Source of the DNA: JAUZQZ01 sp964624255
GTDB lineage: Bacteria; Pseudomonadota; Zetaproteobacteria; Mariprofundales; Mariprofundaceae
Direction: 5' to 3'
Assembly (NCBI GenBank): GCA_964624255.1
Contig: CAZUWV010000036.1
Span: forward strand, 1 to 14,535
Length of the DNA stretch: 14,535 bases
The translations under genes and the position numbers were made by a program. Numbering within the stretch: the first letter of the stretch is position 1; every line of letters begins with the position of its first letter. This document shows, piece after piece, positions 1-8,340 of the stretch. The notes beneath the pieces are model-generated. The model was not told the DNA's origin. It saw nothing but the letters and a program-made list of their open reading frames with translations, and did no database searches.

Positions 1-2
1 AA

Positions 3-2393
3 TGGGTAATCCATGTGTCCCGCATTTCTTTGCATACATCGACCAGTGCCATGCTGTCGAAAAAGCCCCACTTTTCCCGAATTTATCTTGATGGCATGGA
101 TCTATCATTCCCTCGTACTGATCTGACAAGCGGTTTGCGTGGAGAACCTTCCGGTGCCATGCGGCAATGGCTTTCATCGATCAATGATGTGGATGAATTG
201 ATACTGACGAATGGAATACTCCGTTTCACCGATAAAAAGACCCCTTGGCGAATCGGGAAACTTTCAGCTCGCATTTCGGATCGTGATTTTAAGTTGAGTG
301 GAAACATTAACGGCGGCTCCTTCCGCCTGCATGGCCGCCGGGATAATCGCGCATTCAAGGGCGTCATGGACTGGCAAGATATGACGGCGAGCGGTCTGGC
401 CCGCATTCTGGGCCTGGAGGCCGATATACATGGGAGCAGCGACGGCTCGTTCAACTGGCACACGGACCGACCGCACCGGCATTTTATGTTCGATGGCGAT
501 ATCCGCCTTGAAAACCAACCCGGCCGGGGCAGCATACAGGTTCGGGGGGAAACGGGAGCGGAGAATATCAAGGTTCAGGCCAAATGCAGTGGTCTGTCTC
601 TGGCGGGCCTCGGCAGCGTGTTACCCGTAGTGAATGGACGGAAGGTCATATCCGGCATATTGAACGGAAATATACAGTTTGAACAGCAAGGCGATGAGGG
701 TTGGGCCACGGACATGAGCGGCGAGATTCGCGGGGTTCGCCTTGTGTCCAAAAGCCTGCCTGCGTGGACGATCGGTCATATCATGCTGGATCACGCCGTG
801 ACACAATGGTCTGTTCACCAGGTTCATATTGAGCATCTCTATGTTCACGATATGGATATGCCGCTGCAGGTAGGAAAAACCCGGTTGCCGGTTTCTCCAT
901 GGTATTTCCGGGTCAGCCATTTAACGCTCAAAAATGTCCGCCCCTCCGTGAATGTTGACAAGGGTTCGCGCCGCCTGATTCTCCCCCCCATGAGCGGCTC
1001 CGGTCATGGGGGAGCCAATGGCTATATGCAACTGGACGTGGCCAGCGGAGGCAGGGAAATATGGCATATTATCGGGGAAGATCAGGGTAGCCAGTTATTT
1101 CATGCAAGCATCAGTGCCGAGAATGTTCCGGTAGTGCGATTGCGCCCTCTCTTCCCGGATATGTCCCTGCCCGGAAGCAGTGGTCCCCTACAACTCTCCG
1201 GCAACAGCCAGTTCCGAATTTTACTACAGTCCGACCACGGCAGCCTGACATTGAAGGGACAAGCGACATTGACCAATCTCGTGGCATCGCAGGGAGGCGA
1301 TACCTTTCTGGCGGATACCATTCATATCGATATCCGGAAGGTCGGTACATCGGCCATACAGCATATGGGGCTGATCCTGATTAATAAATGGCGCTATCGG
1401 GCTGCGCTGCACCCGATTTCCCATACGGGCAAAGCTAAAACTGCAAAGGATCCGGAGGTGCGGCATAAGGAGATTCCCTGGCAAGTGGATAAAATTTCGG
1501 CGAAACATGGCACCATTAGCGTGGGTAGCAAGGATGCTGTATGGGCGGATGATGTATCCTTTTCTCTGAGGAATATGCGCCCAGGAGCATGGTCACCTCT
1601 GGTATTTAATGCTTCCGTGGGTGGAGGAAGCTTGCGTATGCGAGGACGTGTGGACTGGTTTGGTAGCGATATGAAAATGCAACTCAAAGCCGGACTGCGG
1701 GATGCCTTGCCCTTTTTTCTTAACAACTGGCTGCTAATCTCCGGTTCACCACGCTTGATTCGCGGACGTCTGGACGGAAACTTTTCTATCAGGCCTGCTC
1801 ATGAAAAACACACTTATGATGGTGTGCTGAACCTCGTCCTGCATCAGGGACAATTTGAGTCGGGTGTATATCCGCAAGACCCCATGCTGCCGCTGACCGG
1901 TTACAGCATGCAGGGCCTGCTCGATCGGCTTGGCAAGCGAGGCCGCATAAGTTTGCACATCCCGTTCAAGGGCGATTGGCGGGTACAACCATTTTCCATC
2001 AAACGCATGGGCCTCGCGACTTTGCATGTCATTAGACAGCGGGTGCCTCTGGCGAGCAGATTGCCGACGAGTGTGCAGCCTGCAGTAAAGGTGGTGTCGT
2101 ATGTCCAGCTACAGCGCGGAAGAGCTTTTTCACATAATGAACATACGCGTTTATGGCGAGTATTCAAGGCACTGCGAAAACAACCCAAACTGGTCGTGGA
2201 ACTTCTTCCACAACTGGGCCATACACCTCTGGATAAGCGCTTGATTTCGCGCATTCGCCGCACCCAAGCCATGATTGAATATTATATGCGCAGGCGCGGT
2301 ATTTCCAGATACCGCATCTATCCCGTGTGGCCAACCGCCGCATACCGATATGGCGATATTACAGGCATAAAGATAACAGCCCGTATGCCTTGA
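3..2393 (+). CDS. Large AsmA/YhdP-like envelope protein, 5'-truncated by the window
   Basis: The frame is open from the first in-frame codon at position 3, so the N-terminus lies outside the window. The GTG at 15 and internal ATGs are not convincing starts. About 796 residues remain. They are rich in short alternating beta-strand segments ending in Gly/Asp/Asn turns, and the first visible stretch (a VSRISLHTSTSAMLSKKPHF-like run, then IYLDGMDLSF) resembles the part that follows the membrane anchor in AsmA, YhdP and DUF748 proteins. Family members are anchored in the inner membrane and span the periplasm as beta-groove bridges; several are linked to phospholipid transport. The last ~100 residues differ: the pattern LRKQPKLVVELLP, then IRRTQAMIEYYMRRRGISRYRI, matches the layout of OmpA-like domains, without their usual acidic and Arg peptidoglycan-binding signature. 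gltX follows after 76 bp. Assignment to the superfamily is fairly firm; the subfamily and function are inferred. Confidence 0.72.
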   Translation, partial: WVIHVSRISLHTSTSAMLSKKPHFSRIYLDGMDLSFPRTDLTSGLRGEPSGAMRQWLSSINDVDELILTNGILRFTDKKTPWRIGKLSARISDRDFKLSGNINGGSFRLHGRRDNRAFKGVMDWQDMTASGLARILGLEADIHGSSDGSFNWHTDRPHRHFMFDGDIRLENQPGRGSIQVRGETGAENIKVQAKCSGLSLAGLGSVLPVVNGRKVISGILNGNIQFEQQGDEGWATDMSGEIRGVRLVSKSLPAWTIGHIMLDHAVTQWSVHQVHIEHLYVHDMDMPLQVGKTRLPVSPWYFRVSHLTLKNVRPSVNVDKGSRRLILPPMSGSGHGGANGYMQLDVASGGREIWHIIGEDQGSQLFHASISAENVPVVRLRPLFPDMSLPGSSGPLQLSGNSQFRILLQSDHGSLTLKGQATLTNLVASQGGDTFLADTIHIDIRKVGTSAIQHMGLILINKWRYRAALHPISHTGKAKTAKDPEVRHKEIPWQVDKISAKHGTISVGSKDAVWADDVSFSLRNMRPGAWSPLVFNASVGGGSLRMRGRVDWFGSDMKMQLKAGLRDALPFFLNNWLLISGSPRLIRGRLDGNFSIRPAHEKHTYDGVLNLVLHQGQFESGVYPQDPMLPLTGYSMQGLLDRLGKRGRISLHIPFKGDWRVQPFSIKRMGLATLHVIRQRVPLASRLPTSVQPAVKVVSYVQLQRGRAFSHNEHTRLWRVFKALRKQPKLVVELLPQLGHTPLDKRLISRIRRTQAMIEYYMRRRGISRYRIYPVWPTAAYRYGDITGIKITARMP

Positions 2394-2469
2394 GAAACAA
2401 TTCGGGTAGATTCGAGACTGTTCGGCGAGAACTGTCCGGAGATTTTATCGTTCGACGCAAAGGAAAGAA

Positions 2470-3888
2470 ATGATGACTATTCGCACACGTTTTGCCCCAT
2501 CGCCCACTGGCATGCTGCATATCGGCGGCGCTCGTACGGCACTGTTCTCATGGTTGCACGCACGGCATCACGGAGGTGAGTTCGTCTTGCGCATTGAAGA
2601 TACAGACCAGAAGCGCTCCACGCGAGAGGCGACGCAAGTTATTCTGGATGGTCTTTCCTGGCTGGGTCTGGACCGGGATGGAGATGTAGTGTTCCAGAGC
2701 CGGAATTATACCGCCCATGTGGTGGCGGCAGACCGCTTGCTCGCAGAAGGCAAGGCTTACCGCTGCGATTGTAGTAAGGATGAACTGAATGCCATGCGCG
2801 ATGCACAACGCGCGGCAGGCCAAAAACCAATGTATGACGGACGTTGCCGACATCGCACGGATGTACCGGGAAACAAGCCCTCCGTCATTCGTTTTCGCTC
2901 CCCCGATGCGGGGAAAACGGTGGTCCATGACCTGGTATTGGGCGATGTAACGTTCGACAATCGTGAACTGGACGACTTGATTCTGATACGTTCGGACGGG
3001 TCGCCAACCTACAATCTCGCCGTGGTCGTGGATGATGCAAGTATGGGGATTACGCATGTTATTCGCGGCTCGGATCACCTGAACAATACGCCACGTCAGA
3101 TTCAACTCTATACGGCACTGGGGCTTTCCATTCCCGAGTTCGCACATATTCCACTCATTCACGGGCCGGATGGTGCCAAGATGTCCAAACGACATGGTGC
3201 CGTCGCCATTACCGAATACCGTGAAAACGGATACATCCCCGATGCAGTGGTCAATTATCTGGCGCGTCTGGGCTGGTCGCATGGGGATGAAGAAGTATTC
3301 AGCCGCAAGCAGTTGATTGAGCTGTTTGATGTCCAGGCCGTGGGTAAGGCCGCAGCGCGCTTCGATCAGAGTAAACTGGACTGGCTGAATACACATTATC
3401 TGCATTGTGCAACGCCGGAATCATTATCCGAAGAGGTGATGCGACGCCTGAACGCGGACATCTCCGGTGGACCGGATATTGCCAGAGCGATTCAATTGCT
3501 TCAGGAGCGCTCAAAGAATCTGAACGAACTGGCCGAAGGTGCGCGTTTTTTCTATGCCGCGCCCATGGCGTATGTGGAAAAAGCCGTTAAAAAGAATTTC
3601 AAGGAAACGACGTGGGCCTTACTGGACGCCTTCATCGCACGCACCGATGTCATGCAGGACTGGACACCAGAATCCATCCACGTACTCATCAGCGATCTTT
3701 GCGGGGAGGCGGGCATAAATATGGGAAAACTCGCCCAACCAATCCGTATTTTGATCTCGGGCGGCCCTGTTTCGCCGCCGATCGACGCCACCCTTTCCCT
3801 CCTCGGCAAGAAAGAATCGCTGAAACGTATCCGAAGGGGAATAAGCATGCTTACGACGGGTGTGGACGCAGGTAAGGGCGGGGCGTAA
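2470..3888 (+). CDS. gltX: Glutamyl-tRNA synthetase
   Basis: Class I aminoacyl-tRNA synthetase that charges tRNA(Glu) with glutamate in the cytoplasm. The 472-residue length is normal for bacterial GluRS. Visible landmarks are RFAPSPTG followed by the HIGH-type signature HIGG (residues 17-20), the KMSKR loop (237-241), and a zinc site of C99, C101, C126 and H128. Counted from the second Met, these cysteines and the histidine match the E. coli zinc-site numbering, so the ATG at 2473 is an equally likely start. The ribosome site AGGAAAG at 2461-2467 serves either. The C-terminal anticodon-binding region is complete, with no frameshift. Some acidophilic proteobacteria carry two GluRS genes with different tRNA specificity; whether this one is discriminating cannot be decided by eye. 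It converges on lgt, with 82 bp between the stop codons. Confidence 0.97.
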   Translation: MMTIRTRFAPSPTGMLHIGGARTALFSWLHARHHGGEFVLRIEDTDQKRSTREATQVILDGLSWLGLDRDGDVVFQSRNYTAHVVAADRLLAEGKAYRCDCSKDELNAMRDAQRAAGQKPMYDGRCRHRTDVPGNKPSVIRFRSPDAGKTVVHDLVLGDVTFDNRELDDLILIRSDGSPTYNLAVVVDDASMGITHVIRGSDHLNNTPRQIQLYTALGLSIPEFAHIPLIHGPDGAKMSKRHGAVAITEYRENGYIPDAVVNYLARLGWSHGDEEVFSRKQLIELFDVQAVGKAAARFDQSKLDWLNTHYLHCATPESLSEEVMRRLNADISGGPDIARAIQLLQERSKNLNELAEGARFFYAAPMAYVEKAVKKNFKETTWALLDAFIARTDVMQDWTPESIHVLISDLCGEAGINMGKLAQPIRILISGGPVSPPIDATLSLLGKKESLKRIRRGISMLTTGVDAGKGGA

Positions 3889-3921
3889 GACCTGAGGCCA
3901 ACGAACGGCCCGAACCAAAGG

Positions 3922-3969
3922 GACCAGCGCGGGGAAGCCGGCACCGCTCACGCGTTTTGCAAGAGGCTC
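3922..3969 (+). repeat. Truncated copy of the palindromic MITE-like element, between gltX and lgt
   Basis: Positions 3954-3969 are identical to the 16-bp right terminal repeat of the intact element at 14114-14274 (GTTTTGCAAGAGGCTC). The preceding bases (CCAGCGC, then GGGGAAGCCGG with an ACCGC-like run) resemble the inner arm of that element read on its minus strand. No matching left end is visible before gltX, so this copy is truncated or decayed. The next four bases are TTCA (3970-3973), the reverse complement of the TGAA duplication flanking the intact copy. The lgt stop codon lies within this tetranucleotide. The left limit is approximate. Confidence 0.7.
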
Positions 3970-3970
3970 T

Positions 3971-4762
3971 TCATGTTGACTTCTTACGGAACAGGAGGAA
4001 AAGCCAAACAATTCCCACAACCAACATCACTGAGGAAAGCAGCATGCCCATCGTTACCGGCCCGAAAAGAAAGCCCAGTTGTGCATCGGGCTGGCGAAAC
4101 TGTTCACAAAAAATACGTGCCACGGCATAACCCGCCAGAAACAGGGCCACGCGCGCACCATCCGGCCAATCTTTCTTGCGCGTAAACCAGAGCAGGCAGA
4201 ACAGTGCAATACCCTCAAGTGCCAACTCGTACAACTGGCTGGGATGCCTCGGTTGCGGCCCCGCCTGCGGAAACACCATACCCCACGGCATATCCGTTAC
4301 CCGCCCCCAAAGCTCGCCGTTAATGAAATTACCGAGGCGTCCAAGCGCCAGACCAATGGGAGCCACCGTGAAGATACGATCTGCCAGTGTTAGAAATGGA
4401 AGCTTGTATTTCCGGCAATAGAACCAACCCGCGATAACGGGACCGATCATACCGCCGTGAAATGACATTCCTCCCTGCCAAACGTACAGCATCCTCATGG
4501 GGTGATGGACATAGTAAGGGAGGTTATAGAACAGGATATAAGCGATTCGTCCACCCAGTACCACGCCCAGAATAAGCCATGTAAACAAACCTTCGAGCTG
4601 TTCGGATGTAAGTAGCGTTTCCCATTCGTTGCGCTCGATCATTTGTCGTTTGACCAGCCAGTACACCGTCAGAAAACCGAGGATATACATCAAACCATAC
4701 CAGTGAATGGCCAGCGGCCCCAGGTGAATGGCGACGGGGTCGATGTTCGGCCAATGCAGCAT
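3971..4762 (-). CDS. lgt: Phosphatidylglycerol--prolipoprotein diacylglyceryl transferase
   Basis: First enzyme of lipoprotein maturation: it moves a diacylglyceryl group from phosphatidylglycerol to the lipobox cysteine of preprolipoproteins in the inner membrane. The product has 263 residues and several hydrophobic membrane segments. The family signature is complete: GRLGNFINGELWG at 141-153, giving R142, N145 and E150, the counterparts of E. coli R143, N146 and E151. HGG at 102-104 matches the conserved H103 region. The start at 4762 gives the expected N-terminus (MLHWPNIDPVAIHLGPLAIHWYG); the frame is open further upstream, but that part overlaps uppP and is not Lgt-like. Its ATG shares the A of the uppP TGA (TGATG), which implies translational coupling. 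The stop codon sits one base beyond a truncated mobile repeat. Confidence 0.96.
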   Translation of the reverse strand: MLHWPNIDPVAIHLGPLAIHWYGLMYILGFLTVYWLVKRQMIERNEWETLLTSEQLEGLFTWLILGVVLGGRIAYILFYNLPYYVHHPMRMLYVWQGGMSFHGGMIGPVIAGWFYCRKYKLPFLTLADRIFTVAPIGLALGRLGNFINGELWGRVTDMPWGMVFPQAGPQPRHPSQLYELALEGIALFCLLWFTRKKDWPDGARVALFLAGYAVARIFCEQFRQPDAQLGFLFGPVTMGMLLSSVMLVVGIVWLFLLFRKKST

Positions 4763-5529
4763 CAGGAGCCCATCCAGAGCAGCAAGCCGCCGAACAGAAT
4801 ACGGTAGACACCGAAAGAGACAAAGGTGAAACGCTCCAGGAAACGGATAAACAGGCGCATAACCAGCCATGCCGAGACGAAAGCGACAACAAAACCGACA
4901 AGCAACGGTGCAAGCTGGGTGCCGATAAAATCATGGTAGTGTCTGACAAAATCAAAACCACTGGCCGCTAGCATCACGGGCAGGGCGAGCAAAAAAGAAA
5001 ACTCGGCGCTGACTTTGCGGTCAAGGCCAACCAGCAGCGCGCCAATAATGGACGCTCCAGCCCGACTGGTACCCGGAATCAGGGCGAAAACCTGCGCCAA
5101 ACCAATCCATAGAGCCTGCCTGTAGCTTATATCCTCCACCCGTTGTACGGCATATTTTCGGCCCCGGTGCAGATATTCCACCAGCAGAAAGACAATGCCA
5201 CCGGCAATGAACATGACGGCAACGACTTCGACCGTGAACATGGCTTTGATCTGCCTGTGCAGCAGCAAGCCGACAAAACCAATAGGGATAAAAGCCAGTA
5301 CAATTTTTTTCCATAATTCGATATATTTGAGTGTGAATTTTTCGCGGTAATTGGCGACTACGGCAAGAATAGCTGCCAGTTGGATAATGACCTCAAATGC
5401 CTTGTTTCCCTCGTTTTGTATCACCCCCAGCCAGTGGCTGGCGACAATCATGTGCCCGGTAGAGGAAACAGGCAAAAACTCCGTCACCCCCTCGATGATC
5501 GCCAGTATGGTCGCTTGTAATACATCCAT
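4762..5529 (-). CDS. uppP: Undecaprenyl-diphosphatase (BacA family)
   Basis: Integral membrane phosphatase that converts undecaprenyl diphosphate to the monophosphate carrier used for peptidoglycan and other envelope polymers; overproduction gives bacitracin resistance in E. coli. The product has 255 residues against 273 in E. coli, and many hydrophobic helices. The first signature, EGVTEFLPVSSTGH, is at residues 13-26 with both glutamates (E13, E17) and the histidine. The second, PGTSRAG, is at 152-158 with the essential-type serine and arginine; the usual form is PGTSRSG, so one small residue differs. The start at 5529 is preceded by AGGAAG, 7 bases away. It is the first gene of a two-gene unit with lgt, whose start overlaps its stop, and is divergent from sppA across 150 bp. 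Confidence 0.97.
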   Translation of the reverse strand: MDVLQATILAIIEGVTEFLPVSSTGHMIVASHWLGVIQNEGNKAFEVIIQLAAILAVVANYREKFTLKYIELWKKIVLAFIPIGFVGLLLHRQIKAMFTVEVVAVMFIAGGIVFLLVEYLHRGRKYAVQRVEDISYRQALWIGLAQVFALIPGTSRAGASIIGALLVGLDRKVSAEFSFLLALPVMLAASGFDFVRHYHDFIGTQLAPLLVGFVVAFVSAWLVMRLFIRFLERFTFVSFGVYRILFGGLLLWMGS

Positions 5530-5679
5530 CGTCCGTCTTCCTGTTTATCCTTTTTTTGCCAATGCGGGCCCTGATTTCCGACGGCACTCTATCCAATGTG
5601 TGAACGAAACAATACAGTCCGGGTTTCCTGGGAGCCTGTCGGGCTTATGGGGATTCCCGGAAGTTTCTGGAGGTAGCCT
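5530..5679. promoter_or_regulatory. Divergent intergenic region between uppP and sppA
   Basis: This 150-bp gap must carry or lie near the promoters for the leftward uppP-lgt unit and the rightward sppA gene. Clear ribosome sites are visible at both ends: AGGAAG (complement of 5537-5542) for uppP and GGAGGT (5669-5674) for sppA. I could not pick out a convincing pair of -35 and -10 boxes for either direction, so the promoter call rests on gene layout only. Confidence 0.4.
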
Positions 5680-7491
5680 ATGTGGAATAAACTACTATAT
5701 GTGCTGGACGGTACGCGCCGGGTAATTTCCGGGCTGATATTCCTGCTCATCATTGTACTGCTCGTCGTCGCCTTCCGCGCTACACACCCATCCATTCCCG
5801 ACAAGGCAGTGCTGGTGCTGAACCCAACAGGGGCATTGGTGGAAGAACTGGCCGCGCCAGGAGCGGGATTTCCCTTTGGCCTGACAACAGTGGAACAAAC
5901 GCGCGTGCGCGATCTAGTGCGTGTGATTCATGCAGCCCGCGATGACAAACGCATCCGCATGCTACTGCTTGATCTGAAAGACATGGATCGAACTTCCATC
6001 ACCAAACTGCAAACCCTGCGCCGCGCCATTGACGATTTCAAAACAAGCGGTAAAAAGGTCATTGCCGTCTCGAACAATTATACCCAATCTCAATATTACC
6101 TCGCGGCCAGTGCCGATACCGTCTATCTCCACCCCATGGGTATGGTACTGCTCACGGGGCTCTCCCTGTACCGTAATTACTTCAAGGATGCGCTGGATAA
6201 GATGAAAGTGAAGGTCCACCTGTTTCGCGTGGGAGAATATAAATCCGCCGCCGAACCTCTGGTGCGGAACCACATGTCTGCCGCCGCGCGCATGGCCGAC
6301 AAGGTATTATTGACGCAACTGTGGCGATCCTACAAGAGGGATGTGGCAAGCATGCGACATATCAAGGCGGACGATATTCAGAATATGCTGGATCATCTTC
6401 CCACCTATGTAAAAAAATATAGTGGCAGTATCGCGCAACTGGAGCTGAACATGCACCTGGTGGACAAGCTCGCCACACGCGATGAAGTTGAGGCGACCCT
6501 GGCAAGGCAATTTTCCAGTCAACCAGGTGTTGGCGGCATATCCTCGCCGCCTTCAGTAACATACAAACAATACCTAAGGTCACTGGGACCGAAAGTCACG
6601 CCGGATGGCAGCAGGCAGGTCGGGCTGATTGTCGCCAGCGGTCCTGTCATGGACGGAAACCAGCCACCCGGCGCCATTGGCGGAGAGTCCTTCAGCCAGT
6701 TGGTGGATATGGCAAGGCGAGATACTCGCATCAAAGCTGTCGTCTTGCGCATAGACAGCCCCGGTGGTAGCGCCATGGCTTCCGAGACCATTCGACTGGC
6801 TATTGAGCGACTGAAAGAGGCGGGAAAACCGGTGGTTGTCTCCATGGGTAGTATGGCCGCTTCGGGTGGTTACTGGATTGCTTCCGCAGCTAACGAAATA
6901 TGGGCTTCCCCTGATACCCTGACCGGATCTATCGGCGTGTTTGGCCTCTTCCCCAGTTTCAATCAGGGATTAAATGCACTTGGTATTCACACCGATGGGT
7001 TGGGGACCACGCAAATCGCGGGTGGTATGCGTACCGACCGGCCACTCAACCCTGAATTAGCCAAGGTGATCCAGATGAGTGTAAATCACGTCTACAGCGA
7101 TTTTATCAATCATGTGTCCCAAGGCAGGCACATGGATACCTCCAGGGTCCGCGCCCTGGCCAAAGGACGGGTATGGACAGGAACGGATGCCTTGCGCCTG
7201 GGCCTGGTGGATAAGCTTGGCACGTTGGACGGTGCCATCGCCGCGGCGGCGAAGCGCGCCAAGCTGGGTAAACAATATCAGGTAAAATATATTCGGCACA
7301 AACTCGGCATGCGCGCACGCATCATGGAAAAGCTGATGGGGGAAGCTAAAACCGCCATGATTACGGCATTCCCGGGAAGCGTAACGATGCTTCCTGCGTC
7401 TTGGAGGAAAGGTATGGCAGAGCTTGAACTGACCCGCCTGATCAAACCATCAGGTGGCATCTATGCGTGGTGTGAAATACCGGCGTTATAA
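5680..7491 (+). CDS. sppA: Signal peptide peptidase SppA, long (67 kDa) type
   Basis: Membrane-anchored serine protease of family S49 that degrades signal peptides left in the inner membrane after secretion. The product has 603 residues and the tandem-domain layout of E. coli SppA. A single membrane anchor spans about residues 15-33. The N-terminal domain holds the general-base lysine in GEYKSAAEP (K188, E. coli K199). The C-terminal domain holds the nucleophile in SMAASGGYW (S395, E. coli S409), preceded by the RIDSPGGSAMAS strand. The two residues come from different domains, as in the Ser/Lys dyad of the E. coli enzyme, so the protein should be active. GGAGGT lies 5 bases before the ATG. 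It ends 21 bp from the convergent hydroxylase gene, with no clear terminator between them. Confidence 0.96.
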   Translation: MWNKLLYVLDGTRRVISGLIFLLIIVLLVVAFRATHPSIPDKAVLVLNPTGALVEELAAPGAGFPFGLTTVEQTRVRDLVRVIHAARDDKRIRMLLLDLKDMDRTSITKLQTLRRAIDDFKTSGKKVIAVSNNYTQSQYYLAASADTVYLHPMGMVLLTGLSLYRNYFKDALDKMKVKVHLFRVGEYKSAAEPLVRNHMSAAARMADKVLLTQLWRSYKRDVASMRHIKADDIQNMLDHLPTYVKKYSGSIAQLELNMHLVDKLATRDEVEATLARQFSSQPGVGGISSPPSVTYKQYLRSLGPKVTPDGSRQVGLIVASGPVMDGNQPPGAIGGESFSQLVDMARRDTRIKAVVLRIDSPGGSAMASETIRLAIERLKEAGKPVVVSMGSMAASGGYWIASAANEIWASPDTLTGSIGVFGLFPSFNQGLNALGIHTDGLGTTQIAGGMRTDRPLNPELAKVIQMSVNHVYSDFINHVSQGRHMDTSRVRALAKGRVWTGTDALRLGLVDKLGTLDGAIAAAAKRAKLGKQYQVKYIRHKLGMRARIMEKLMGEAKTAMITAFPGSVTMLPASWRKGMAELELTRLIKPSGGIYAWCEIPAL

Positions 7492-7512
7492 GCCAGAATC
7501 GCTAGCGTAATA

Positions 7513-8340
7513 TCATCGAGGGACGGATTCCCGGCGGAATATGGGATAGCCGCCAGATCGGCCGGTAAAGGGCAAGACCAGCATCCATACGAGGCTGCCC
7601 GGCTGCTTCGACTGGTACTGAGTCAGGCCGATTGTCATGCCATCATGCCCATCCCTGGGCTGAGCCTGACAGGTACCGAACATCCGATCCCATATGGAAA
7701 GGTTAAAGCCAAAATTGCTATTCGTCTCGTCACGGATAACAGAGTGATGCACCCTGTGCATATCCGGTGTGACCAGCACAAGACGCAAGCACGCATCAAA
7801 CCGGAGCGGCAAGCGCGCATTGGCATGGTTGAACATGGCCATACCATTGAGAATCATTTCAAACAGGATCACCGCCAGCACCGGCGCACCCAACAATGCG
7901 ACTGCTGCCATCTTGATCAACATGGAAAGTAGAATTTCGACGGGATGAAACCGGAGGCCGGTGGTGACATCAATGTCCTGATCGGCGTGGTGCACCATGT
8001 GCAGCCGCCACAATAACGGGATCGCATGGAACAGCACATGCTGGGCGTAGATCATGCCATCCAGCACAATTACCGTGATGATAGTCGACCATGCGCACGG
8101 TACATTCAGCCAGTGCATCACACCAAAATGCACGCGTTCGCACCAGACTGCGACGCCCACCGCGCCTGCGGGCATCAGCAACCGTACCAACAGGCCGTCA
8201 AGAAGAACGACCCCCAGGTTGGCTGGCCACCGCCGATAAGCAAACTTTAACGGGCGGCGAGGCGCGAGTGCTTGCCAACAAGCCATAATAATCAGGATAC
8301 CAAAAAAGGTGAATAGCCGCACAACAGCTTCATGTCCCAT
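7513..8340 (-). CDS. Fatty acid hydroxylase / sterol desaturase family membrane protein
   Basis: Membrane di-iron oxygenase of the fatty acid hydroxylase superfamily. The histidine motifs are complete: HVLFH at 101-105 (HX3H), HMVHH at 114-118 (HX2HH), NH at 171-172 and HRVHH at 195-199 (HX2HH). RFHPVE at 130-135 is also typical. The product has 275 residues with about four hydrophobic segments. These features predict an oxygen-dependent hydroxylase or desaturase acting on a membrane lipid; the substrate cannot be read from the sequence. The chosen ATG at 8340 follows GAGGTG closely and overlaps the end of ampD by 11 bases (ATGGGACATGA), so the two genes are probably co-translated. The frame is open further upstream, but that part lies inside ampD and is Arg-rich and unlike the family. 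It is convergent with sppA. Confidence 0.9.
   Translation of the reverse strand: MGHEAVVRLFTFFGILIIMACWQALAPRRPLKFAYRRWPANLGVVLLDGLLVRLLMPAGAVGVAVWCERVHFGVMHWLNVPCAWSTIITVIVLDGMIYAQHVLFHAIPLLWRLHMVHHADQDIDVTTGLRFHPVEILLSMLIKMAAVALLGAPVLAVILFEMILNGMAMFNHANARLPLRFDACLRLVLVTPDMHRVHHSVIRDETNSNFGFNLSIWDRMFGTCQAQPRDGHDGMTIGLTQYQSKQPGSLVWMLVLPFTGRSGGYPIFRRESVPR

Noticed and set aside
2548..3405. A 285-codon reading frame antisense to gltX
   Set aside because: It lies entirely opposite a certain gltX, shows no family resemblance, and has the His/Ile-rich look of an antisense shadow.
4763..4870. N-terminal extension of lgt to an ATG at 4870
   Set aside because: The extra 36 residues are antisense-frame translation inside uppP and do not resemble Lgt; the start at 4762 gives the standard N-terminus and a TGATG junction.
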